A stretch of DNA of 64,000 nt from Streptomyces durocortorensis (GCF_031760065.1 NZ_CP134500.1:3596001-3660000); one strand, 5' to 3'. Counted from the stretch's first letter, positions 8,809 through 19,277 are shown. The notes: generated from the sequence alone by a model not told the origin. Numbers and translations: made by a program.

Positions 8809-9921
8809 ATGACAGCAGCAGGGAAGCACCAGGTGAGCCGGACGGAGACCCCCCGGCGCAGCGGCCGGCCGGGACGGGCAGGAATCCGTGACGTGGCCGC
8901 CGCGGCCGGAGTTTCGATCACGACCGTCTCCGACGCGCTCAACGGCAAGGGCAGGCTCCCGGACGCCACCCGCCGCCATGTCCGCGAGGTCGCCGAGCGC
9001 CTGGGCTACCGCCCGTCCGCCGCGGCCCGAACCCTCCGTACGGGCAAGTCGGGGCTGATCGGCCTGACCGTGACCACGTACGGGAATGAACCTTTCACCT
9101 TCACCGAATTCGCGTACTTCGCGGAGATGGCCAGAGCCGCGACCTCCGCGGCGCTCGCCCGCGGCTACGCCCTCGTCATCCTCCCCGCCACCTCCCGGCA
9201 CGACGTCTGGTCGAACGTCGCGCTCGACGGGACCGTCGTCATCGACCCCTCCGACCAGGACCCGGTCGTCACCGAACTCGTCCGCCAGGGCCTGCCCGTC
9301 GTCTCGGACGGCCGCCCGGCCGGGACCCTCCCCGTCACCGCCTGGGTGGACAACGACCACCGGGCCGCCGTGCTCGACCTCCTCGACCATCTCGCCGCCG
9401 CCGGGGCCCGCCGTATCGGCCTGCTGACCGGCACCACCACCGACACGTACACCCGGCTCTCCACCAGCGCCTACCTCCACTGGTGCGAACGGGTCGGCCA
9501 GGACCCCGTCTACGAGTCCTACCCGGCCCACGACCCGTGCGCGGGCGCGGTCGCCGCCGACCGGCTGCTCGCCCGCCCGGACCGCCCCGACGCGGTCTAC
9601 GGCCTCTTCGACCCCAACGGGACCGACCTCCTCGCGGCGGCCCGCCGCTACGGGCTGCGGGTCCCCGAGGACCTGCTGCTGGTCTGCTGCAGCGAGTCCA
9701 CCGTGTACGCGGCCACCGAACCGCCCATCACGACCCTCTCGCTCAAGCCCCGCCGCATCGGCACAGCCGTCGTCCAGCTGCTCATCGACGCCATCGAAGG
9801 GGTCGAGCACGACGGGCCGGTCGAGCAGGTCATACCGACGGAGCTCATCGTCCGGACCTCATCGCAACGCCGCCCGCCGCGCACGACGGTCAGCGCGCCG
9901 CGCTCCCCCAGCGGGGACTGA
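8809..9921 (+). CDS. LacI-family transcriptional regulator
   Basis: The ATG at 8809 gives a 370-residue protein. After about 25 variable residues comes the LacI DNA-binding domain: GIRDVAAAAGVSITTVSDALNGKGRLPDATRRHVREVAERLGYRP, written here in parts as helix-turn-helix (GIRDVAAAAGVSITTVSDAL) and hinge helix (ATRRHVREVAERLGYRPS). A periplasmic-binding-protein-like effector domain fills the rest, ending with ELIVRTSS. No sugar-utilisation operon lies beside it, so its targets are unknown. An upstream GTG/ATG would add about 22 unconserved residues. A hairpin followed by a T5 run lies directly over the stop codon. Confidence 0.9.
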   Translation: MTAAGKHQVSRTETPRRSGRPGRAGIRDVAAAAGVSITTVSDALNGKGRLPDATRRHVREVAERLGYRPSAAARTLRTGKSGLIGLTVTTYGNEPFTFTEFAYFAEMARAATSAALARGYALVILPATSRHDVWSNVALDGTVVIDPSDQDPVVTELVRQGLPVVSDGRPAGTLPVTAWVDNDHRAAVLDLLDHLAAAGARRIGLLTGTTTDTYTRLSTSAYLHWCERVGQDPVYESYPAHDPCAGAVAADRLLARPDRPDAVYGLFDPNGTDLLAAARRYGLRVPEDLLLVCCSESTVYAATEPPITTLSLKPRRIGTAVVQLLIDAIEGVEHDGPVEQVIPTELIVRTSSQRRPPRTTVSAPRSPSGD

Positions 9922-9954
9922 TCGTTCTCCCCTCGGGGACCGATCGGCCTTTTT
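9920..9954 (+). terminator. Intrinsic terminator of the lacI-like gene
   Basis: Hairpin GATCG...CGATC (9920-9945) with inner CCCC/GGGG pairing, followed by TTTTT at 9950-9954. It overlaps the stop codon and is one of the few hairpins here with a T-run. Confidence 0.8.
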
Positions 9955-10117
9955 CGGACCAATCGGCCGGTGAACCGTGCGTGCGCCCGGATTCACCACC
10001 CCTGGTGCGTCACACAGATCGATCCGCATTCCTATGATGGGCGCACGACACCGCGGACCACCTCTACCAGGCAGGGCCCGTCAGGTGTACGGCGGCGCGA
10101 CGGTGGTGGAGGGGTCG

Positions 10118-11317
10118 ATGACTCAGGGGGCCGGTCAGGAACCCGTGGTGCGGACGGCGACGTTGCGAGACTTCCGGGTTCCGCCCTATGCGCAGACGCC
10201 CGTGCCACCACAGGAGCCCGGCGCGGTGACGCACGCTCCGGTGCCGCCGCGGGCACCGGAACAGCGCGCACCGGCACCGCACGCCGCAGTGCCGCCCCCG
10301 GTCCCCGCACCGGGGGCATCTGTCCCGCCGCACACGCCCGCCCCGCCCCCGCTGCCGCATCCCGGCAACGCCGCCGTGGGCGACGAGCCGGAGGGCTACA
10401 CGCCGACCGAGCGGGACCTCCCCGTCATCAACCGGGGCGACACCGTCCAGGTGCAGACCGTCCCCGAGCCCCGGCCGGTCCCCGAGGACGGGCGCGGCCC
10501 GCTGTTCGTCGTCGGCGACGTCCACGGCTATCTGGACGAACTGCTCGCCGCGCTCGCCGAGCAGGGCCTCATCGACGCCGACGGGAACTGGGCCGCGGGC
10601 AACGCCCGGCTGTGGTTCCTGGGCGACTTCACCGACCGCGGCCCCGACGGCATCGGGGTCATCGACCTGGTCATGCGGCTCTCCGCGGAGGCTGCGGCCG
10701 CGGGGGGCTACTGCAAGGCCCTGATGGGCAACCACGAGCTGCTGCTGCTCGGCGCCAAGCGGTTCGCCGACACCCCCGTCAACTCCGGGGCGGGCACCGC
10801 CACCTTCCAGGCCGCCTGGCTGCTCAACGGCGGCCAGAAGACCGACATGGAGCGCCTCCAGGACGTCCATCTCCAGTGGATGTCCCGGCTCGACGCGGTC
10901 GTCGAGGAGGACGGGCATCTGCTGATGCACTCCGACACGACGGCCTACCTCGACTACGGGTCCACCATCGAGGACGTCAACGACACGATCACGGCCATTC
11001 TCACGCGTAACGACGCCGACGAGTGCTGGGACCTCTTCCGCAAGCTCACCAAGCGGTTCGCCTTCCGGGACGAGGGCGGCGCCGATGCGGTGCGCGAGCT
11101 GATGGCGACGTACGGCGGACAGCGCGTCGTCCATGGTCACAGCCCCATTCCGTATCTCCTGGGCGAGGTCGGCTCGGAGGACGGCGAGGACGGTTCCGGG
11201 CCCGTGGTCAACGGTCCGCATGTGTACGCCGACGGGCTCGCGATCGCCATGGACGGGGGGGTGACCATGGCCGGAAAGCTGCTGGTCGTCCAACTCCCCC
11301 TGCATGACCAGGTGTAG
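10118..11317 (+). CDS. PPP-family metallophosphoesterase (serine/threonine phosphatase-like)
   Basis: The ATG at 10118 follows GGAGGGG by four bases and gives 399 residues. The N-terminal 110 or so residues are proline- and alanine-rich and probably unstructured. The catalytic domain has the metal-binding motifs of the PPP superfamily in order: GDVHGY, GDFTDRGPDG, GNHELLLLG and a late HGHSPIPYL. These bind two metal ions and hydrolyse phosphate monoesters. The domain layout resembles bacterial PrpE/Ser-Thr phosphatase proteins. Substrate and partner kinase are not visible; the gene is monocistronic. A GGGCCC inverted repeat at 11366-11383 may terminate it. Confidence 0.85.
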   Translation: MTQGAGQEPVVRTATLRDFRVPPYAQTPVPPQEPGAVTHAPVPPRAPEQRAPAPHAAVPPPVPAPGASVPPHTPAPPPLPHPGNAAVGDEPEGYTPTERDLPVINRGDTVQVQTVPEPRPVPEDGRGPLFVVGDVHGYLDELLAALAEQGLIDADGNWAAGNARLWFLGDFTDRGPDGIGVIDLVMRLSAEAAAAGGYCKALMGNHELLLLGAKRFADTPVNSGAGTATFQAAWLLNGGQKTDMERLQDVHLQWMSRLDAVVEEDGHLLMHSDTTAYLDYGSTIEDVNDTITAILTRNDADECWDLFRKLTKRFAFRDEGGADAVRELMATYGGQRVVHGHSPIPYLLGEVGSEDGEDGSGPVVNGPHVYADGLAIAMDGGVTMAGKLLVVQLPLHDQV

Positions 11318-11365
11318 GCGGGGAAGACGCACCAGGTTCCGCCCGCGCGGACCGCGCCGATCGTC

Positions 11366-11383
11366 GGGCCCCTCACCGGGCCC
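11366..11383 (+). terminator. Possible terminator after the phosphatase gene
   Basis: GGGCCC (11366-11371) pairs with GGGCCC (11378-11383) around a 6-base loop, 49 bp after the stop. The stem is short. Confidence 0.4.
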
Positions 11384-11520
11384 AATTCCGGAAACACCCT
11401 GTCACCCCGTGCCGTGGGCGCTCTACCATCGGCGTATCAGTAGCAGGCTCTCCTCCGTTTCCGCCCGATCGCCCGGTCCGTACGGGCAGCCGGGCACCGA
11501 CGGAGCATCGGGGGATGCAG

Positions 11521-12345
11521 ATGACAAGCGCTCCGCACCTGCTGGCCGAGGACGGTCCCGAGTACGAGCGGATCCTGGGCGACGCACTGCGCCACGCTCA
11601 TGAACGACCGGATCTGGAGGGCGTCGGGGACCGGCTCAACACCGAACAGCTGCGCACCATGGCACTGAGCGCGACGGCGCTGATCACCGCCGCCGCGGCC
11701 ACCGAGTACGACCACTACGTCGAGGCCCGGGCCGAACTGCGCGGCACGGCGGCCGCCGACGGAGCGGACGGCGCCCCGGTCCTGGACGGGCCGCAGAGCA
11801 CCGCGGCCGGATCGGGCGCCGGGATAGGCGCGGTCGTCACGGTCCTGACCCCACTGCTGGCAGGCACCGCGGCGGTCATCTTCCTGCTCGTCGGCTACCT
11901 GCTGAAAGCGGTCAGCCCGTCGGTGGCCTTCGGCGACTCGATGGTCGCGGCCGGGTGGTTCTTCGCGGCGGTCGCCGCCGCGGCGATCCTGGTCGCCGCC
12001 GTCGGACTGCTCGTCACCGCCCTCCGCAACGGCGCGACGTCCCTGGCCGCCGAGAACGAGGAACGGGAGCTTCCGGAGGAGGTGGCCCGCGCCCGGGAGG
12101 CCTGGCGCCACGCCCTGCTGGAGCGCGGCATCCTGCCGTTCCTCCGGGACGCCCTGGCCGACCCCACGGCGGGGCCCGCCGCTCGGACTCCACACCGCTC
12201 GCCCAACCGCATCCCGAAGATCGGCTACAGCAGGCCGGACTTCTCCGGCCCGGACGACGGCCCCGCCGCGGGCCCCCGGCCGACCTTCACCAGCCCCGAC
12301 TTCACGAGCCCGGACTTCGGCGGCCCGGAACACCAGCCGGACTGA
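11521..12345 (+). CDS. Membrane protein with two hydrophobic segments and a repeat-rich tail
   Basis: About 274 residues; I do not recognise a functional family. The ATG at 11521 has a better spaced G-run upstream than the ATG at 11515. Residues 1-100 are soluble and alanine-rich. Two long hydrophobic stretches follow (near 102-127, VVTVLTPLLAGTAAVIFLLV, and near 143-168), then a charged helix. The tail contains near-repeats of FTSPDF and FSGP. The coding region runs out into three 15-bp tandem repeats. It is probably a streptomycete-specific inner-membrane protein with a cytoplasmic or surface tail. Confidence 0.75.
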   Translation: MTSAPHLLAEDGPEYERILGDALRHAHERPDLEGVGDRLNTEQLRTMALSATALITAAAATEYDHYVEARAELRGTAAADGADGAPVLDGPQSTAAGSGAGIGAVVTVLTPLLAGTAAVIFLLVGYLLKAVSPSVAFGDSMVAAGWFFAAVAAAAILVAAVGLLVTALRNGATSLAAENEERELPEEVARAREAWRHALLERGILPFLRDALADPTAGPAARTPHRSPNRIPKIGYSRPDFSGPDDGPAAGPRPTFTSPDFTSPDFGGPEHQPD

Positions 12346-12381
12346 CACCGACCGGACTGACACCGGCCGGGCTGACACCGG
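12337..12381. repeat. Three 15-bp tandem repeats across a stop codon
   Basis: Units 12337-12351, 12352-12366 and 12367-12381 have the form CCGGACTGACACCGG with one or two changes. The TGA stop (12343-12345) lies in the first unit. A fourth, degenerate partial unit follows. Confidence 0.85.
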
Positions 12382-12417
12382 CCGGACCGAGCCGGCACTC
12401 AGGCCCCGGACACACCG

Positions 12418-12450
12418 CGGGCCGGGGCGGCAGTTGCCGCGCCCGGCCCG
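12418..12450. terminator. Hairpin between convergent genes
   Basis: A 15-bp stem with one bulged base (12418-12432 with 12435-12450) lies between the convergent genes ending at 12345 (+) and 12482 (-). It could serve both. Confidence 0.6.
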
Positions 12451-12481
12451 GGGGATGCTCCGGATCGACCGGAGCGGTGGA

Positions 12482-12838
12482 TCAGCCGACCTGCGGCGCG
12501 AGCTTCGGGTTGGCGCCGTGCTCGTTCGCCTCCTGCTTGCCCTCCGAGGCGAGGAAGACGATCAGGACGATGAAGCCGACCAGCGGGACGAGCCCGATCA
12601 GCAGCCACCAGCCCGAGCGGCTGGTGTCGTGCAGGCGGCGGACGGCGACGGCGAGCGTCGGGACGAGGACCGCGACGGCGTAGAGGTAGTACAGGATGTC
12701 CGTGCCGATCACACTGCCGAGGATCGACAGGACGAGAGAGATGACGAAGCTGACGAGCGTGAACATCCAGTACTCCTTGCGGCGCGCCCGTCCGCTGAAG
12801 CCTGCGTAGTTCTTGAGTACAGCCAGGTACCAGTTCAT
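12482..12838 (-). CDS. DUF805 family membrane protein
   Basis: The ATG at 12838 is preceded by GGGAGG at good spacing and gives 118 residues opening MNWYLAVLKNYAGFSGRARRKEYW, the hallmark of DUF805. Three or four membrane segments follow, with the conserved RRLHDTSRSGWW motif between them. The function of the family is unknown. A longer frame up to 12955 exists, but the added part is not conserved in pattern and lacks a ribosome site. The gene is monocistronic, convergent with the gene on its left and followed by a hairpin. Confidence 0.85.
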   Translation of the reverse strand: MNWYLAVLKNYAGFSGRARRKEYWMFTLVSFVISLVLSILGSVIGTDILYYLYAVAVLVPTLAVAVRRLHDTSRSGWWLLIGLVPLVGFIVLIVFLASEGKQEANEHGANPKLAPQVG

Positions 12839-13060
12839 GGTGTTCCCTCCCCGGGCCCCCGTGCGAGGGCTTCCAATTTCGGCCAAGCAAGCCGGAAAGT
12901 AAGCCACGGATAAGGAAAGGGTCAAGCCAAGGTGAGCTGATGGCCAAACATACATACAGCCGCCACACGACCGTGTCCATACTGTCGCTTAACAAGCTGC
13001 CCAACCACGTCAAATGGGCACCAATGCCATCAAGTCGCCTGTAACGCAAGGAAACGGACC

Positions 13061-13099
13061 CAGCCCGCCCGGCCCACCGAGGAGGGCCGGAACGGGCTG
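13061..13099 (-). terminator. Hairpin after thiC
   Basis: CAGCCCG (13061-13067) pairs with CGGGCTG (13093-13099), and inner CGGCCC pairs with GGGCCG. It lies just downstream of the thiC stop. Confidence 0.5.
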
Positions 13100-13116
13100 T
13101 CGCTGATCGGGCCGGG

Positions 13117-15012
<1,896 letters not shown>

Positions 15013-15091
15013 TGTGCAAAGGTGCCTCCACGCTAGCGTCCTTCCCGGCGAGCTGACCAGAGGGCCCTGCCGTTCTTGCGATGATCCCTCC

Positions 15092-16447
15092 GTGACCTCT
15101 CCCCAGAGCGACCCCGCACCCCAGCCGCCCCAGGGCCCCCCGCACGACCACACCCACGGGCATTCGCACAGCCACGGACCGGCCGCCCCGGTCTCCAAGC
15201 ACCTGCGCAAGGTCATCGCCGCCGTGGTGATCCCGTTCGCGACGGCGGTCGTCGTCGGCCTGATCGCGTTCTGGCCCGGCGGCGTCCCCGACCACGAACG
15301 CACAGGCGTCGGCTTCGACCGGCAGACCCAGGACGGCAAGGTCGTCCAGGTCGTCCAGGTCGACTGCGCGGACGTCAACGCCGCTCAGGTGCCCCCGACC
15401 GGCGACACCTCAACGCCCTCGGGCCGGGAGGCCGTCAACGAGCAGGAGGGGGAGTGTGCGAAGGCCACGGTCGAGGTGACCACCGGGGACGACAAGGGCC
15501 GGAGGTTCGTCGAGGTCGTCCAGCCGGACGCGCCCCGCCAGCTGCGCGAGGGCCAGGGCGTGGTCGTGGCGTACGCTCCCGACGCGCCGCGCGACCTCCA
15601 GTACTCGGTCACCGACGTGGACCGGAAGGTCCCCATGGCACTGCTGGCCGGGATCTTCGCCCTGGCGGTGGTCCTGGTGGGCAGACTGCGCGGCGTGATG
15701 GCGCTGGTGGCGCTCGCCGTGTCGTTCGCCGTGCTGACCCTGTTCATCCTCCCGGCGATCCTTCAGGGCTCGAATCCGCTGGTGGTGGCGGTGATCGGGG
15801 CCAGTGCCATCATGCTGGCGGCGCTCTACATGTGCCACGGGGTGACGGCCCGGACGTCCGTCGCGGTCATCGGAACGCTGATCTCGCTGCTGCTGATCGG
15901 GCTGCTGGGCTCGCTCTTCATCGGCTGGGCGAGCCTGAGCGGCAACACCGACGACAACACCGGCCTCATCCACGGTCTGTACCCCGACATCGACATGAGC
16001 GGCCTGCTGCTCGCCGGCGTCATCATCGGTTCGCTCGGTGTGCTCGACGATGTGACGGTCACCCAGACCTCCGCCGTGTGGGAACTCCACCAGGCCGACC
16101 CGGAGATGGGGTGGAAAGGGCTCTACCAGGCAGGTATCCGGATCGGCAGGGACCACATCGCCTCGGTGGTCAACACCCTGGTGCTGGCGTACGCGGGCGC
16201 GGCGCTGCCGCTGCTGCTGCTCTTCTCCATCGCGCAGAGCAGTGTGGGAACGGTCGCCAACAGCGAGCTGGTCGCCGAGGAGATCGTCCGCACGCTGGTC
16301 GGTTCGATCGGCCTGGTCGCCTCGGTGCCGGTGACCACGGGGCTCGCCGCGCTGGTGGTATCCGCGGACCGCCCGGGCACGGGCGCCATCGCGGCCACGG
16401 CCGCCGCGCCCGCGCGGACCGGGAGGGGCCGCCGCCGCAAGAAGTGA
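15092..16447 (+). CDS. YibE/F-family membrane protein with histidine-rich N terminus
   Basis: The GTG at 15092 (VTSPQSDPAP) gives about 451 residues. An early DHTHGHSHSHG stretch could bind metal. One membrane segment follows (about residues 38-58), then an extracytoplasmic region to about 195. The C-terminal YibE/F domain has seven or so membrane helices, containing GSLGVLDDVTVTQTSAVWELH, a conserved YibE/F motif. The family is of unknown function. It diverges from thiC. The tail is basic (GRGRRRKK). An upstream ATG at 15014 would overlap the riboswitch region on the other strand and is less likely. Confidence 0.85.
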   Translation: MTSPQSDPAPQPPQGPPHDHTHGHSHSHGPAAPVSKHLRKVIAAVVIPFATAVVVGLIAFWPGGVPDHERTGVGFDRQTQDGKVVQVVQVDCADVNAAQVPPTGDTSTPSGREAVNEQEGECAKATVEVTTGDDKGRRFVEVVQPDAPRQLREGQGVVVAYAPDAPRDLQYSVTDVDRKVPMALLAGIFALAVVLVGRLRGVMALVALAVSFAVLTLFILPAILQGSNPLVVAVIGASAIMLAALYMCHGVTARTSVAVIGTLISLLLIGLLGSLFIGWASLSGNTDDNTGLIHGLYPDIDMSGLLLAGVIIGSLGVLDDVTVTQTSAVWELHQADPEMGWKGLYQAGIRIGRDHIASVVNTLVLAYAGAALPLLLLFSIAQSSVGTVANSELVAEEIVRTLVGSIGLVASVPVTTGLAALVVSADRPGTGAIAATAAAPARTGRGRRRKK

Positions 16448-16454
16448 GAGGCGG

Positions 16455-16892
16455 TCAGCCGGCGTTCTGTTCCTCGGCCAGGATGCGGCCCAGCGCCTCC
16501 TCCAGGTTCCCGTCGAAGTCACCCAGCGTGTGTTCCTGACCTAGCGGCACCAGCTTGTCCGTCCGGTCGAGAAACGCCACCAGCGGTGCCGTGCCCGCAC
16601 GGAACAGCGCACTGTCCTCGCCGACCTGGAGCCGGATGTGCACATCTCCCAGCCCCTCCGGCTCGGTCGGGCCGATGTGCACATCTCCGTCGCCGCTCGG
16701 GCTGTTGAGCCCGTCCAGCAGCAGTTCGCGACCGAACGCCCAGGTCACAGGGGCATCGCCGGGCAGGTGGAACGTCATCCGGATGGCGTACGGATCGCTG
16801 ACCTCGTACCGGAGCTCCACCGGAATACGGAACGAGAGCTCCTCGGAGACGAGGAAGCTCATCATGACCTCTGCTTGAACCGATTCGCGCAT
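16455..16892 (-). CDS. ssgA: Sporulation and septum-site protein SsgA
   Basis: 145 residues with the SALP (SsgA-like protein) signature: SFLVSEELSFRIPVELRYE, TWAFGRELLLDGL, RAGTAPLVAFLDRTDKLVPLGQE and ILAEEQNAG. SsgA is a streptomycete-specific activator that marks sites of septation and germ-tube emergence and helps bring SsgB to division sites. The gene directly follows ssgR, which fixes the identity against other SALPs. An internal start at 16862 (MSFLV) has AGAGG at five bases and matches the shorter S. coelicolor-type form. I keep 16892 because the S. griseus-type protein carries this MRESVQAEVM extension. Confidence 0.93.
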   Translation of the reverse strand: MRESVQAEVMMSFLVSEELSFRIPVELRYEVSDPYAIRMTFHLPGDAPVTWAFGRELLLDGLNSPSGDGDVHIGPTEPEGLGDVHIRLQVGEDSALFRAGTAPLVAFLDRTDKLVPLGQEHTLGDFDGNLEEALGRILAEEQNAG

Positions 16893-16913
16893 CGTTCAAC
16901 CCCGCAGTAGATG

Positions 16914-16923
16914 AAACTGGCCA
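16914..16923 (-). promoter_or_regulatory. Candidate AdpA-binding site upstream of ssgA
   Basis: On the minus strand TGGCCAGTTT fits every position of the AdpA consensus TGGCSNGWWY. It lies 22-31 bp before the ssgA start, between ssgR and ssgA. AdpA control of ssgA is known in S. griseus; its action at this exact site is inference. Confidence 0.5.
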
Positions 16924-16993
16924 GGAATGATCCCCCATGGCCCTATTGACGCCATCGTGGTGCACGCGATAGCAGATCACAAGGAGTGATTTT

Positions 16994-17764
16994 TCAGATA
17001 CTGATAGAGAACACGAACGAACGCAAGAGGCTGGCCACTTCGCCACGTAGCTGTTCGACTGCGGGCAGCAACCGTTCCTCACGGTCCAGGGGCACGGAAA
17101 TGGCCATCGCCGCAATGGTGGCACCGGCCGTGACCGGAATCGCGGCACAGACGGTCCCCAGTGCGTACTCCTGGCGTTCGATGACCGGTTCACCTCTCCG
17201 GAGCGTTCGCAGCCGCTCAAGAAGTGCCGCTCGATCTCGCACTGAGTAACGGGTGAGCGGGCGCACGGGGTGCCGGTCGAGGTGGTCCTCGCGGGCCCTC
17301 TCGTCGAGTTGGGCGAGCAGACACTGGCCGATCGCATGCGCGTGGCCGGTCTCGCGGAACGAGGCCCACTCCTCCACCGCGGGGATGTCGGGGGCGTCCG
17401 CGACCGCGATGAGCTCGATCTCGCCCTCGCAGTAGACCGCGCAGTACACGGGGGTGCCGATGGTGTCCCGCCAGTGGCCGAGGGAGTCGGCGACGGAGGA
17501 GGGGCGGTTCCTGACCCCCGGGGCCGCGGTCAGGTTCGCGGCGGCCGCGCCGAGGTGGAAGACACCGTTCTCACGGCGGAGATAGCCCTCATGGGCGAGC
17601 GTGCGCAGCAGGTGGTACGCGGTCGGCAGCGGAAGCCCTGCCTCACGTGCGAGTTGCTTGGCCGGCGCCCCCTCCCGATGGGCGCCCACAGCCTCCAGCA
17701 GCCTCAACGCCCGCTGAACCGAAGCGATCAACGTCGGGACAGCGGTGCTCGATGCCGTGGTCAA
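16994..17764 (-). CDS. ssgR: IclR-family regulator SsgR
   Basis: 256 residues. The N-terminal winged helix (about 10-75, SVQRALRLLEAVGAHREG, then LAREAGLPLPTAYHLLRTLAHEGYL) is IclR-type. The C-terminal effector domain has RYSVRDRAALLERL and YALGTVCAAIPV. SsgR is the dedicated activator of ssgA in Streptomyces, and the adjacent same-strand arrangement here (about 100 bp between the genes) is the conserved one. An ATG at 17764 is used. The protein ends FVFSISI without an obvious terminator, so read-through into ssgA is possible. Confidence 0.92.
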   Translation of the reverse strand: MTTASSTAVPTLIASVQRALRLLEAVGAHREGAPAKQLAREAGLPLPTAYHLLRTLAHEGYLRRENGVFHLGAAAANLTAAPGVRNRPSSVADSLGHWRDTIGTPVYCAVYCEGEIELIAVADAPDIPAVEEWASFRETGHAHAIGQCLLAQLDERAREDHLDRHPVRPLTRYSVRDRAALLERLRTLRRGEPVIERQEYALGTVCAAIPVTAGATIAAMAISVPLDREERLLPAVEQLRGEVASLLRSFVFSISI

Positions 17765-17975
17765 AGGTCACCCCCAGGCATGGTGACGGGCCATCAGCCC
17801 TCCCGTGGGGGCCGCCCCCACGGGCCTGCCGCGATCCCGAGGACCGGAGAGCACCGGAGAACCGGGAAACCGGACCCATGACCGTTCGGGCGGCTCGGTG
17901 ACTGAACGTCACATTCCGGATAGCGGCAACGGTGTGTCACTGTATCGGCCGCCTCCGGCAGACGGGTGGTTTCCT

Positions 17976-18007
17976 CCGGGACTTAGCTCAGCTGGGCTAA
18001 TCCCCGG
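17976..18007 (-). terminator. Hairpin after the DUF5326 gene
   Basis: CCGGGA-C-TTAGC (17976-17987) pairs with GCTAA-TCCC-C-GG (17996-18007). It lies 31 bp after the stop at 18038. The loop contains a tRNA D-arm-like string, but there is no tRNA here. Confidence 0.55.
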
Positions 18008-18037
18008 GGGCAACGCACCGGCCTCCCGACCGTGTTA

Positions 18038-18256
18038 CTACCAGTCACCACGCGAGGACGACGACGTCATGAACTTGCGTACGACGAAGATCAGCCCGCC
18101 GACCAGGACGACGAAGACCAGCGCCTTGAAGAGCAGGCTGATCACGAATCCGACCACGCTGGCGATCAGTCCGCCGAACACGAAGATCGCGATGACGGGA
18201 ATCGCCACCCACTTCACCCACCAGGGCATCCCTGCGAATATCTCCCGCACGGCCAT
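18038..18256 (-). CDS. DUF5326-type small membrane protein
   Basis: 72 residues with two membrane helices (about 12-38 and 43-60): MAVREIFAGMPWWVKWVAIP, then a glycine-containing turn and a short serine-rich tail ending SSSRGDW. This pattern matches the small streptomycete family DUF5326, of unknown function. It lies between ssgR and the cupin gene, all on the minus strand, with 116 bp to the cupin stop and a hairpin after its own stop. Confidence 0.8.
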   Translation of the reverse strand: MAVREIFAGMPWWVKWVAIPVIAIFVFGGLIASVVGFVISLLFKALVFVVLVGGLIFVVRKFMTSSSSRGDW

Positions 18257-18372
18257 CGCCTCTACCTCGTCTCTCTTTGAGTACCTGCCTCGATGCTAAG
18301 CGCGCGGAGGCCTCGGGCGGGGCCCCGGGAGCCCTTGAAGACCCCTGATCGAACCCTTAGGGAACCCGGGGA

Positions 18373-18690
18373 TCATCCCTCCGGCGGGGAGAAGACGACC
18401 ATCACTCGCAGGTCCTCGGTGATGTGGTGGAACTTGTGGGCCACCCCCGCGGGCACGTAGACGACGCTGCCCCGGCCGACCTGTGTCGTCTCCATCCCCA
18501 CCGTGATCGACGCGCGGCCGCTGACGACGAAGTAGACCTCGTCCTGCTGGTGCGGCTGCTGCGGATCGGTCTCCCCGGCGTTCAGGGCGTACAGGCCGAC
18601 GGACATGTTCCGCTCCCGTACGAACTGCAGGTAGGCGCCGTCGTTGGCGGCCCGTTCCGCCTCCAGCTCGTCCAGTCTGAATGCTTTCAT
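18373..18690 (-). CDS. Cupin-domain protein
   Basis: The ATG at 18690 gives a 105-residue single-domain cupin: PHQQDEVYFVVSGRASITVG (first cupin motif with H and E ligands) and VYVPAGVAHKFHHITEDLRV (second motif with H). The single barrel binds a metal. Such small cupins are often enzymes or sensors of unknown substrate. An upstream start at 18768 would add 26 low-complexity residues and is less likely. The region to the divergent holin-like gene is about 100 bp. Confidence 0.85.
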   Translation of the reverse strand: MKAFRLDELEAERAANDGAYLQFVRERNMSVGLYALNAGETDPQQPHQQDEVYFVVSGRASITVGMETTQVGRGSVVYVPAGVAHKFHHITEDLRVMVVFSPPEG

Positions 18691-18794
18691 GGCCCGTCCG
18701 CCCCTAATCGCCCGCGCTGCGGTGATAACTGTGCTGCCGATGGTGGCTGTGCTGCCGGTGTCCACCACCGATCATGTCTGCCACGATCAGACAC

Positions 18795-19172
18795 ATGAAG
18801 AATTTCGTAGTCAAGACGATCGCCAACGCGGGTGCGCTGGCCGTGGCCATCTGGCTGCTGGGCAACATCACCCTGGAGGGCGGCAGCACCGGCCGCAAGA
18901 TCCTCACCCTGATCCTGGTCGCGCTGATCTTCGGGTTGGTGAACTTCCTGGTGAAGCCGGTGGTCCAGCTCCTGACCTTCCCGTTGTTCATCCTGACGCT
19001 CGGGCTGATCACCCTGGTGGTGAACGCCCTGATGCTGATGCTGACCTCCTGGCTGGCCGACGTGCTCGATCTCAGCTTCAACGTCGACGGATTCTGGACG
19101 GCGGTGCTCGGTGGCCTGATCATCTCGGTCGTGTCCTGGGCGCTCAATGTCGTCCTGCCCGACGAGAACTGA
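18795..19172 (+). CDS. Phage holin family 4 (YvlD-like) membrane protein
   Basis: 125 residues from the ATG at 18795, with four hydrophobic segments. LVNFLVKPVVQLLTFPLFILTLGL, given here in parts as LVNFLVKPVVQLLTFPLF and ILTLGLITLVVNALMLML, is the signature of the YvlD/PF04020 family. These proteins are widespread in bacterial chromosomes and mostly uncharacterised; some protect against envelope stress. There is no phage context here. The gene diverges from the cupin gene and is followed about 105 bp later by the PLP enzyme. Confidence 0.85.
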   Translation: MKNFVVKTIANAGALAVAIWLLGNITLEGGSTGRKILTLILVALIFGLVNFLVKPVVQLLTFPLFILTLGLITLVVNALMLMLTSWLADVLDLSFNVDGFWTAVLGGLIISVVSWALNVVLPDEN

Positions 19173-19277
19173 TCCCGGGCCTCTCGGATCGCGGACCCGC
19201 CCCACCACTGTTCCCGACCTCTGGAAGAGTGCGGGTCACCTCGGCCGGTGACCGGGGGAGACCAGCGAAGGAGCAGC

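Noticed and set aside
17978..17995. tRNA-like D-arm string (TTAGCTCAGCTGGG)
   Set aside because: No anticodon arm, T-arm or acceptor stem follows; the sequence is better explained as the stem-loop terminator at 17976-18007.
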